Origin: Marseilla massiliensis
Lineage (GTDB): Bacteria > Bacteroidota > Bacteroidia > Bacteroidales > Bacteroidaceae
Direction of reading: 5' to 3'
Assembly: GCF_016899955.1 (NCBI RefSeq)
Contig: NZ_JACJJL010000002.1
Location: 186,001 to 250,000 of the forward strand
Length of the DNA: 64,000 nucleotides
The notes under the pieces are model-generated. The model saw only the letters and a program-made list of their open reading frames with translations. It was not told where the DNA came from and ran no database searches. Within the stretch, counting starts at the first letter, position 1. The number at the start of each line of letters is the position of its first letter. Positions 57,151-64,000 of the stretch are shown one piece after another. A program made the translations under genes and the position numbers.

Positions 57151-59337
57151 TCAGTTGGCCATGTCGGATATGAACTTTATGCGCACCAGGCGTATCTCGT
57201 CTTCCGAGTAGTCTTCGCCCAGCTCGCGTATGGCCGTCTCCAGGTCGTCGGTCTCCGACTCCTTGAAGTACTCGTAGATGTCGTCCACATGGTCTTCGTC
57301 CATCACCTCTTCGAGGAAATAGTCGATGTTTATCTTCGTTCCCGAGTAAACGATGGCCTCAACCTCGTCGAGCATCTCGTCGAAGTCGATGCCCTTGGCG
57401 TTGGCGATGTCGTCAAGCGCTATCTGGCGGTCGATGCTCTGGATGATGCTCACCTTGAGCATCGACTTCTTGGCCACCGTGCGCACGCGCAGGTCGGCCT
57501 GGCGCACGATGTCGTTCTCTTCGCAATAGCGCTTGATGAGGTCGACAAACTCCTTGGCGTAGGGCTGCTTCACCTTGCCCTCGCCCACTCCCTGTATGTT
57601 CTTGAGCTCCTCGAGGGTGACAGGGTAGTCGGTGGCCATCTGGTCTATCGACACGTCTTGGAATATGACGTACGGCGGGCGGCCCATTTTCTTTGACACC
57701 TTCTTGCGCAAGTCTTTGAGCATTGCGCTCAATGTCGGGTCCAACGCGCTCGTGCCGCCGGCCGCGCCGTCCAGTGATGCTTCGTCGTCCTCGTTGAATT
57801 CGTTGTCTTCTACAATCATGAATGATTCAGGTTTTTTTATGAATTTCTTTCCTTCGGGCGTTATCTTCAGCAGCCCGTAGTTCTCAACGTCTTTCTTCAG
57901 GTATCCCGCTATGAGCGCCTGGCGTATGAGCGGGTTCCATATCTTCTCGTTGTCGTCCTCACCCGAGCCGAAGGCCTCGAGCTCGTGGTGCTTGTGCGCC
58001 ACTATTTCGTCGGTCTCGCGCCCCATGATGAAGTCTATCACATAGTCTGAGCGGAAGTTCTCTTTTATTGCCGCAATGGCCTTGAGGGCTGTGAGCAATT
58101 GCGCCCCGGCCTCAATCTTGCGCTTGGGATGCAGGCAATTGTCGCAATTGCCGCAATTGTCGCGAGTGTAATTCTCGCCGAAATAATGCAGCAGCATCTT
58201 GCGCCTGCATACGGAAGTCTCGGCGTATGCCGCCGTCTCCTGCAGCAGTTGCCGGCCAATGTCCTGCTCTGCCACGGGCTTGCCTTCCATGAACTTGTCG
58301 AGTTTCTGCAGGTCCTTGTGCGAGTAGAATGCCACGCAGAGGCCCTCGCCCCCGTCGCGCCCGGCCCGGCCCGTCTCCTGGTAATATCCCTCGAGGCTCT
58401 TGGGTATGTCGTAGTGTATCACGAAGCGCACGTCGGGCTTGTCTATGCCCATGCCGAAGGCTATTGTGGCCACGATGACGTCGATCTTCTCCATGAGGAA
58501 GCCGTCTTGCGTCTTTGAGCGCGTGGCGGAGTCGAGCCCGGCGTGGTATGCGGCAGCCTTTATGTCGTTGGCGCGCAGTATGGCGGCCAGCTCTTCCACC
58601 TTCTTGCGTGAGAGGCAGTATATGATGCCGCTCTTGCCCGGGTGCTGCTTTATGAACTTTATGATGTCCTTGTCTACGTCTTTCGTCTTGGGGCGCACCT
58701 CGTAATACAGGTTGGGCCTGTTGAAAGAGCTCTTGAACTCTTTGGCGTCGACGATGCCGAGGCTCTTCTTTATGTCCGTCCGCACCTTGTCGGTGGCCGT
58801 GGCCGTCAACGCGATCACCGGCGCCTGTCCGATCTCGTTGATTATCGGGCGTATGCGGCGATACTCCGGCCTGAAATCATGACCCCACTCCGATATGCAA
58901 TGCGCCTCGTCGATGGCATAGAACGATATTTTGACCGTCTTGAGGAACTCCACGTTGTCTTCTTTGGTCAGCGACTCCGGGGCGACATACAGTAGCTTGG
59001 TGCGCCCGGCGCGGATGTCGGCCTTCACCTGGTCGATGGCGGCCTTGTTCTGCGACGAGTTGAGGTAGTGGGCCACCCCCTGCACCTCGCTGAGGTTGCT
59101 GATCACGTCAACCTGGTTCTTCATCAGCGCTATGAGGGGGGAGATGACTATGGCCGTGCCATCCATGAGCAGCGACGGCAGTTGGTAGCACAGCGACTTG
59201 CCACCGCCCGTGGGCATGAGCACGAAAGTGTCGTGCCCGTCGAGCACGTTGCGTATGATGGCTTCCTGGTCGCCCTTGAACTTGTCGAAACCGAAATATT
59301 TCTTAAGCGCTTCTGTAAGATTAACCTTGTCTGTCAT
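57151..59337 (-). CDS. recQ: ATP-dependent DNA helicase RecQ
   Basis: 728 residues. Helicase motifs: Walker A LMPTGGGKSLCYQLPSL, DEAH box YAIDEAHCISEWGHDFRPEY, motif III LTATAT, motif VI QETGRAGRDG. The zinc-binding site follows (CRRKMLLHYFGE ... CGNCDNC), then an RQC winged helix and an HRDC-like domain at about 530-600. An acidic C-terminal extension ends the protein. It unwinds recombination and replication intermediates. It is downstream of clpX by 87 bases in the same direction. Confidence 0.97.
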   Translation of the reverse strand: MTDKVNLTEALKKYFGFDKFKGDQEAIIRNVLDGHDTFVLMPTGGGKSLCYQLPSLLMDGTAIVISPLIALMKNQVDVISNLSEVQGVAHYLNSSQNKAAIDQVKADIRAGRTKLLYVAPESLTKEDNVEFLKTVKISFYAIDEAHCISEWGHDFRPEYRRIRPIINEIGQAPVIALTATATDKVRTDIKKSLGIVDAKEFKSSFNRPNLYYEVRPKTKDVDKDIIKFIKQHPGKSGIIYCLSRKKVEELAAILRANDIKAAAYHAGLDSATRSKTQDGFLMEKIDVIVATIAFGMGIDKPDVRFVIHYDIPKSLEGYYQETGRAGRDGGEGLCVAFYSHKDLQKLDKFMEGKPVAEQDIGRQLLQETAAYAETSVCRRKMLLHYFGENYTRDNCGNCDNCLHPKRKIEAGAQLLTALKAIAAIKENFRSDYVIDFIMGRETDEIVAHKHHELEAFGSGEDDNEKIWNPLIRQALIAGYLKKDVENYGLLKITPEGKKFIKKPESFMIVEDNEFNEDDEASLDGAAGGTSALDPTLSAMLKDLRKKVSKKMGRPPYVIFQDVSIDQMATDYPVTLEELKNIQGVGEGKVKQPYAKEFVDLIKRYCEENDIVRQADLRVRTVAKKSMLKVSIIQSIDRQIALDDIANAKGIDFDEMLDEVEAIVYSGTKINIDYFLEEVMDEDHVDDIYEYFKESETDDLETAIRELGEDYSEDEIRLVRIKFISDMAN

Positions 59338-59424
59338 ATCGTGGTTTGGTTGGGGGCAGCCGCGTCATCCCGGCCGCCAGGGTTATTCGTATGTTGCAGG
59401 CCTAAAGGCCGGCCGGGGCACATC

Positions 59425-60657
59425 TCAGGAAGCGAGCTTCTGCAAATGTGACTTATCCAGCTGCTGCCGGGCATAATCGAGAGTGACCTCAAAGGTCTTT
59501 GCATCGGTGGACGGCACCTCGAACATGGCGTCCATCATTATGCTTTCGACGATGGAGCGGAGCCCGCGGGCGCCGAGCTTGTACTCTACGGCCTTGTCGA
59601 CGATGAGGTTCAGGGCCTCGTCGCTGAACGTCAGCTCTATGCCGTCCATGGCAAACAGCTTGGCGTATTGCTTCACTATCGAGTTCTTGGGCTCGGTAAG
59701 GATGCGGGCAAGGGCGTCGCGGTCGAGCGGCTTGAGGTAGGTGAGCACCGGCAGGCGGCCTATTATCTCGGGTATGAGGCCAAAGGCCTTGAGGTCTTGC
59801 GGCAGGATGTACTGCATGAGGTCTTCCTTGTCTATTTTCCTCACGTTCTGCACCGAGTTGTAGCCCACGGTGTGGGTGTTGAGCCTTTGGGCTATCTTGC
59901 GCTCTATGCCGTCGAAGGCCCCGCCGCAGATGAACAGTATGTTGCGCGTGTCCACCTGGGTGTAGTCTTGGTCGGGGTGCTTGCGCCCGCCCTTGGGTGG
60001 CACGTTGACGACGGTTCCCTCGAGCAGCTTCAAGAGGCTCTGCTGCACGCCCTCGCCGCTGACGTCGCGCGTTATCGACGGGTTGTCGCTCTTGCGGGCT
60101 ATCTTGTCTATCTCGTCAATGAAGACTATGCCGCGCTCGGCGGCGGGCACATCGTAGTCGGCCACCTGGAGCAGCCGCGAGAGTATGCTCTCCACGTCTT
60201 CGCCCACGTATCCCGCCTCGGTGAACACCGTGGCGTCGACGATGGTGAACGGCACGTCGAGCAGCTTGGCTATGGTGCGCGCCAGCAGCGTCTTGCCCGT
60301 GCCGGTGCTGCCCACCATGATGATGTTGCTCTTCTCTATCTCCACGCCCGAGGGGTCGTCGGGCTGCTGCAAGCGCTTGTAGTGGTTGTAGACGGCCACC
60401 GAGAGGTTGCGCTTGGCCTCGTCCTGCCCTATGATGTATTCGTCGAGGTATGCCTTGATTTCGGTTGGCTTCGGCACTTTCTTTATCTGGAACCTGTCGC
60501 TCTTCTTGGCTTCCGGCTCGCCGAGGCCCGCCGACTGCACTATATGGTATGCCTGCGTGGCGCAATCCTCACAGATGTAACCTGTAAGCCCCGTTATCAG
60601 GAGCCTCACGTCCTTGTCGCTCCTTCCGCAGAAGCTGCACACTTTCTTCATTGCCAC
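59425..60657 (-). CDS. clpX: ATP-dependent Clp protease ATP-binding subunit ClpX
   Basis: 410 residues. The N-terminal zinc site uses Cys7, Cys10, Cys29 and Cys32 ([10 protein letters not shown] ... YICEDCA). Walker A GSTGTGKT (116-123), Walker [12 protein letters not shown], and the sensor-2 GARGLRSI region are present. It recognises and unfolds proteins for ClpP, whose gene lies 3 bases upstream in the same operon. Length is usual. Confidence 0.98.
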   Translation of the reverse strand: MAMKKVCSFCGRSDKDVRLLITGLTGYICEDCATQAYHIVQSAGLGEPEAKKSDRFQIKKVPKPTEIKAYLDEYIIGQDEAKRNLSVAVYNHYKRLQQPDDPSGVEIEKSNIIMVGSTGTGKTLLARTIAKLLDVPFTIVDATVFTEAGYVGEDVESILSRLLQVADYDVPAAERGIVFIDEIDKIARKSDNPSITRDVSGEGVQQSLLKLLEGTVVNVPPKGGRKHPDQDYTQVDTRNILFICGGAFDGIERKIAQRLNTHTVGYNSVQNVRKIDKEDLMQYILPQDLKAFGLIPEIIGRLPVLTYLKPLDRDALARILTEPKNSIVKQYAKLFAMDGIELTFSDEALNLIVDKAVEYKLGARGLRSIVESIMMDAMFEVPSTDAKTFEVTLDYARQQLDKSHLQKLAS

Positions 60658-60660
60658 CGC

Positions 60661-61326
60661 TTACTTCTTTTTTGTCAGCACCGTGTCTATCATCCCATAC
60701 TCGCGGGCCTCGTCGGCCGTCATCCAGTAGTTGCGGTCGGAGTCGTTCCACACTTTGTCGTACGGGGTGTGCGAATGCTCGGATATGATGGTGTAAAGCT
60801 CTTTCTTGAACTTCATTATCTCCTTTGCCTCTATCTCGATGTCTGAGGCCTGGCCCTGCACTCCGCCCAGCGGCTGGTGAATCATCACGCGGCTGTGGGT
60901 GAGGGCCGAGCGCTTGCCTTCGGCGCCGGCCACGAGCAGCACGGCGGCCATCGAGGCGGCCATGCCGGTGCATATTGTGGCCACGTCGCTCGAGATGAAC
61001 TGCATGGTGTCGTAGATGCCGAGCCCTGCGGTGACGCTGCCGCCGGGCGAGTTGATGTATATCGATATGTCTTTGCCCGGGTCAACGGAGTCGAGGTAGA
61101 GCAGCTGGGCCTGCAGGGTGTTGGCCGTATAGTCGTCGATGGGCGTGCCGAGGAAGATGATGCGGTCCATCATCAGGCGCGAGAACACGTCCATCTGCGT
61201 CACGTTAAGCTGGCGCTCCTCGAGAATGTAGGGGTTGAGATACTGCGACTGGGCGCTTATCACGCCGTCGAGCACCTGCCCGTTGATTCCCAAATGCCGT
61301 GTGGCATATTTTCTGAAGTCGTTCAT
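60661..61326 (-). CDS. clpP: ATP-dependent Clp protease proteolytic subunit
   Basis: 221 residues. The serine protease triad is visible: Ser125 in GMAASMAAVL, His150 in SRVMIHQPLGG, and the Asp in the DSDRNYWMTADEA segment near 200. INSPGGSVTAG is the conserved turn. It forms the tetradecameric chamber used by ClpX. Upstream tig and downstream clpX complete the usual set. Confidence 0.98.
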   Translation of the reverse strand: MNDFRKYATRHLGINGQVLDGVISAQSQYLNPYILEERQLNVTQMDVFSRLMMDRIIFLGTPIDDYTANTLQAQLLYLDSVDPGKDISIYINSPGGSVTAGLGIYDTMQFISSDVATICTGMAASMAAVLLVAGAEGKRSALTHSRVMIHQPLGGVQGQASDIEIEAKEIMKFKKELYTIISEHSHTPYDKVWNDSDRNYWMTADEAREYGMIDTVLTKKK

Positions 61327-61412
61327 ATTTATCTTTAAATGTTGTTTTTAATGTTATCGGAATAAGGCACTAAAAAAGAAGGCTGCCGACCTTATTTACT
61401 TGTTCCGTGGAA

Positions 61413-61420
61413 CAAAGTTA
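61413..61420 (-). promoter_or_regulatory. -7 box for clpPX
   Basis: On the minus strand TAACTTTG, 86 bases before clpP and 53 bases after tig. It suggests clpPX can be transcribed apart from tig. The -33 box is not clear. Confidence 0.45.
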
Positions 61421-61473
61421 ATAAAAAAAGTCGATAACCTTCTTTCTGTGGGGCTTTTTTTTCTTAAAACCCC

Positions 61474-62841
61474 TTATTTTTCCTGCATCATCTTGTTGAA
61501 GTCGTCGAGCGAGATGGATTTCTTATTCAGTTTCACCTTGCCCTTGAGTGCCTCGATGAGCTTCACGTCTACGGCGCGGTCTACAAGGCTGTCCACGTTC
61601 TTGCGCTCCTTGAGCATGTCGCTGGCATACTTCTCGATGTATTCGTCGGGCACGTTGGCCATGCCATACTGTGCAAACTGTATGCGCGCGGTTTCCTTTG
61701 CAACGTTCTTCACGTCGTTGTCGTCTACCTTGATGCCGTTGTCGGCAACCAGCTGCTCCTTTATCAGGTGCCACTTCAGCTCGACGATGCTTGCGGCGTA
61801 GTTGTCGTCGACGAACTTCTGGCCGCGGTCTTCGTTGTTCTTGAGCATCACGCGCTTGAGCATGGCGTCGGGGAACTGGAGCTCGCCCACCTTGTCTTCC
61901 ATGTACTTGCGCACGTCGAGCAGGAACTTATAGTCGGAGTCGGTGGCCAGCTGGGCCTTGATGCCCTCGCTTATCTTCTGGCGGAACTCCTCCTCGCTCT
62001 TCACCTCGTCCTTGCCGAACACGTTGTCAAACAGCTCCTGGTTGACCTCGGCCTTGACGAAGCGCGATATTTCCGTCACGAGGTAGGTGAAGTCAGACTC
62101 CATCGTGGCTGCCTTCTCCTTGTCTATCTTGAGCAGCGACGTTATCTCGGCGTCGTTCTCCGGGTAAGCCTTCTTCGGGTTGAACGTGATGACGCTGCCC
62201 AGCTTGGCGCCGTCGAACAGGTTTTTCTGCTCTTCCACCTTAATATATTCGGGCATGAGCACGGCTCCCTCAACCACTACGCCGTCTTCCTTGGCGTTGC
62301 CGTCGGGGCCGAGCTCGCGCAGGTCGCCCTTCAGCATGTCGTTCTTCGCGGGGTCGTAGTCTTCCACCTTGTCGTAGTGGCCTGCGCGCGATGCGAACAT
62401 GTCCACCTGGCGGTTCACGAGCTCGTCGTCCACCTCGATGTCGTAGTAGTCAACAGTGTCTCCCTCGCCAAGCTCGGCCTTGAACTCCGGGGCCACGGCG
62501 ATGTCGAACACAAACTCAAACGGGCCGTCGGCCTTGAAGTCAACGGGCTTCTGCTTCTCCTCGTTGGGCAGCGGCTCGCCGAGCATCTGTATCTTGTTGT
62601 CGCGGACGTAGCCATAGAGCTTCTCGCCTATGAGCTTGTTGATGACGTCCACCTTAACGGCCTCGCCATACTGGCGCTTGATGAGCCCCATGGGCACCAT
62701 GCCCGGACGGAAGCCCGGCATGTTGGCTTTCTTGCGGTAATCCTTAAGCTGCTTCTCTACATCTTTCTCATAATCCTCCTTCTCAATGGTCAGCGTGAGC
62801 TGGCCGTTGATTTTGTCGGGGTTCTCGAATGAAATATTCAT
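61474..62841 (-). CDS. tig: Trigger factor
   Basis: 455 residues. The ribosome-binding N-domain (MPGFRPGMVPMGLIKRQYGE, the Bacteroidetes form of the signature loop) is followed by a PPIase-like domain at about 150-250 and the C-terminal arms. It is a ribosome-bound chaperone. Bacteroidetes trigger factors show degenerate PPIase domains, and this one also lacks an obvious FKBP signature. It is first in the tig, clpP, clpX, recQ run. Confidence 0.95.
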   Translation of the reverse strand: MNISFENPDKINGQLTLTIEKEDYEKDVEKQLKDYRKKANMPGFRPGMVPMGLIKRQYGEAVKVDVINKLIGEKLYGYVRDNKIQMLGEPLPNEEKQKPVDFKADGPFEFVFDIAVAPEFKAELGEGDTVDYYDIEVDDELVNRQVDMFASRAGHYDKVEDYDPAKNDMLKGDLRELGPDGNAKEDGVVVEGAVLMPEYIKVEEQKNLFDGAKLGSVITFNPKKAYPENDAEITSLLKIDKEKAATMESDFTYLVTEISRFVKAEVNQELFDNVFGKDEVKSEEEFRQKISEGIKAQLATDSDYKFLLDVRKYMEDKVGELQFPDAMLKRVMLKNNEDRGQKFVDDNYAASIVELKWHLIKEQLVADNGIKVDDNDVKNVAKETARIQFAQYGMANVPDEYIEKYASDMLKERKNVDSLVDRAVDVKLIEALKGKVKLNKKSISLDDFNKMMQEK

Positions 62842-62885
62842 CTGTCTGCTATTTATTAATTTTTTGATGTTCTGAATATGAGTTG

Positions 62886-62893
62886 CAAAATTA
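62886..62893 (-). promoter_or_regulatory. -7 box for tig
   Basis: On the minus strand TAATTTTG, 44 bases before the start. Confidence 0.5.
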
Positions 62894-62963
62894 CAGATAA
62901 ATGGTGTAACAGCCTAACAATTTCGGATTTTTAACTAATGCCGCACGGCCATGTTGCCCCTTG

Positions 62964-63636
62964 TCATTTCGTCCACTTGACAGAGCAATGCTTGCCGTCT
63001 ATTGTTGTTGAAAATGTATAGACGCCCGACGGCAATTCTGCCACGTCGACGCTTCCTTCACTGCCGCCTATCATACCATTTTTACCGTACAAAGCATTTG
63101 CCATGTTCCGTATCAAGAAAGGCCTTTGCATACTGTCAGGCGACGAAGAGTTTATCTTGAAACGGAGACGCTTCCCATCCAGCCACAGGCGTATCGATGA
63201 ACTGAAGGCCAATGTGGCCTCATCGGTCAAGTCAATCGTCAGCGGCTCTCCCACTACCTCACCATTGTCGTTGTAGTATGTAAGCCTGAACGTTGATGGA
63301 TACCGACTGTTCATTGACGCGACAATGGCCCCTCATTTGGGTAGGCAGAAAGGCATAAGTAGCTGTTCAAAATTAACCGATACAATAGACCTTGCAGGTG
63401 TCCTCTATATCTTTGCCACCATCTTGTGTGCTCTTTCGGGCCGCATACCAAAGTCTCATCGGTCGCGTAGCCCGCTACGCTCTCTCTTCGGACTTTGGCA
63501 TGCATCTCAGAAATAGCGCACAATTTGATGGCAATTAATTTTGAACAACTACTTAATAAACACCTGCTGTTGTTCCTTGTGCGCACATTGCAGTTGACAG
63601 GCAGCACATCAATGCCAATGGAACAACCTGTTTCAT
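62964..63636 (-). pseudogene. Secreted protein with sorting-like C-terminus, split by a 200-bp element
   Basis: Reading the minus strand: ATG 63636, three bases after the upstream gene's stop, opens a signal peptide (MKQVVPLALMCCLSTAMCAQ, then GTTAGVY) that ends at the TAA formed by the element. The element spans 63555-63356. Beyond it, the body reads in frame from 63314 (MNSRYPSTFRLTYYNDNGEV ...) to the stop at 62964. Its end, LPSGVYTFSTTIDGKHCSVKW, has the pattern of a type IX secretion C-terminal signal. Between element and body a further frame change is needed (an extra G in the GAGGGGCC at about 63332 would join SAYPNEG to AIVASMNSRYP). The intact protein would be about 145 residues. An unbroken 116-codon frame remains at 62964-63314 but lacks a signal peptide. 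Confidence 0.6.
63356..63555 (+). repeat. 200-bp inverted-end element, copy 3, inside a gene
   Basis: 200 bases with ends TAAGTAGCTGTTCAAAATTA and its complement with one mismatch (TTGTTC versus CTGTTC). Identical in structure to copies 1 and 2. The minus-strand frame opens at ATG 63505 and reads MHAKVRRESVAGYATDETLV onward. It separates the signal peptide and body of the gene at 62964-63636. TA is found at both ends. Confidence 0.9.
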
Positions 63637-63638
63637 AA

Positions 63639-64000
63639 TTACTTAATCAATATCCTACGTACAAATTCTTTTCCCTCTCTCTCTCGAAGTATTCTCAATA
63701 TGTAGAAACCTTTGGGAAGCGATATGCAGACACTGTTCGCATGGACAACACCCGAAAAGAAAGACTTGCCCCCCTAAGCCTGTGACGGAGACATTACCCA
63801 ATGGTGAATCTGACGAAATGTTGCAAAAGCCGTTGCCTATCGACATGCCTACACCACCAGCCTCAACCTTGGCCTCTGATATGCCAGACGCCTCCCAGTC
63901 TGGCGTTATCCATTCCGTACCGCTCCATCCATATCCATTTGACACACCGAAGAGAAAGCTGCTACCATAATACACATAATAGCTCACAGTATCAGGCAAT
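63639..64000 (-). pseudogene. Secreted protein, 3' end, with a G6-tract frameshift before its sorting signal
   Basis: The gene enters from beyond the window end. The frame reads SYYVYYGSSFLFGVSNGYGW, then ISSDSPLGNVSVTGLGG up to a run of six G (C6 at 63769-63774 on plus). After it, this frame gives an unlikely tail (CCPCEQCLHIASQ) and stops at 63655. With one G fewer, the reading becomes GKSFFSGVVHANSVCISLPK then GFYILRILREREGKEFVRRI and stops at 63639-63641. That is a textbook type IX secretion C-terminal pattern (LPKGFYILR...GKEFVRRILIK). So the gene is either mutated, phase-variable at the G tract, or carries a sequencing error. Confidence 0.6.

Overview
The window comes from a member of the Bacteroidales, most likely a GC-rich Prevotella-like species. 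The evidence is a SusC/SusD outer-membrane pair, many promoters of the Bacteroidetes type (TTTG, 19-23 bases, then TAnnTTTG), secreted proteins that end in short tails such as GIYIVNGKKYV, two C-termini that look like type IX secretion sorting signals, and the gene orders tig-clpP-clpX-recQ and guaB-PPIase-PPIase-OstA-mutL. The genus is an inference.

Layout. Bases 1-9862 hold the 3' part of a starch-type utilisation locus: the end of a SusC transporter, SusD, a SusE/F-like lipoprotein with two near-identical starch-binding modules, a 1074-residue secreted multidomain protein with an SGNH-hydrolase-like centre, and two GH13 amylase-family enzymes. One enzyme is a predicted lipoprotein; the other has a free signal peptide and a sorting-like tail. 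A terminator closes the locus. Bases 10.5-15.2 kb carry parC, a DUF3316-like protein and an S41 peptidase lipoprotein in overlapping order, then tRNA-Leu. Bases 15.6-25.2 kb hold two AraC regulators, each next to its probable target (an aldo/keto reductase; a three-gene RND efflux operon), and a hexapeptide acetyltransferase. Bases 25.5-30.1 kb hold purB, an RluB-type pseudouridine synthase with a long Gly/Gln/Arg/Tyr-rich head, asnS and a tRNA-Val, all on the minus strand. fabI follows. Bases 31.7-38 kb are accessory: a minisatellite element, a lipoprotein, a SIMPL-domain protein, a membrane protein, a TPR regulator and a frameshifted small membrane gene. Bases 38-43.4 kb hold asd, a CPA2 antiporter, a LolD-like ATPase, a CvfB-like RNA-binding protein and a second tRNA-Val. 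Bases 43.7-62.8 kb are mostly minus-strand housekeeping genes: ompA, mutL, OstA-like, two PPIases, guaB, a shortened TfoX-like gene, recQ, clpX, clpP and tig, with one plus-strand acetyltransferase. The last 1 kb holds two decayed secreted-protein genes.

The most unusual content is repetitive. A 200-bp element with inverted ends occurs three times almost unchanged (33137, 45207, 63356), once as a strongly diverged copy of the same length (9892), and once as a decayed copy (34511). The 63356 copy sits inside a secreted-protein gene, separating its signal peptide from its body, which suggests the element moves or has moved. A second family pairs an approximately 79-bp core with minisatellite flanks (31701-32046 and, inverted, 55914-56160). 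There are also a threefold 20-bp dyad motif around the TPR regulator, a 21-bp perfect hairpin with scattered copies of its arm, and a small family of GC-rich palindromes.

All family assignments rest on motif reading by eye; no database search was run.
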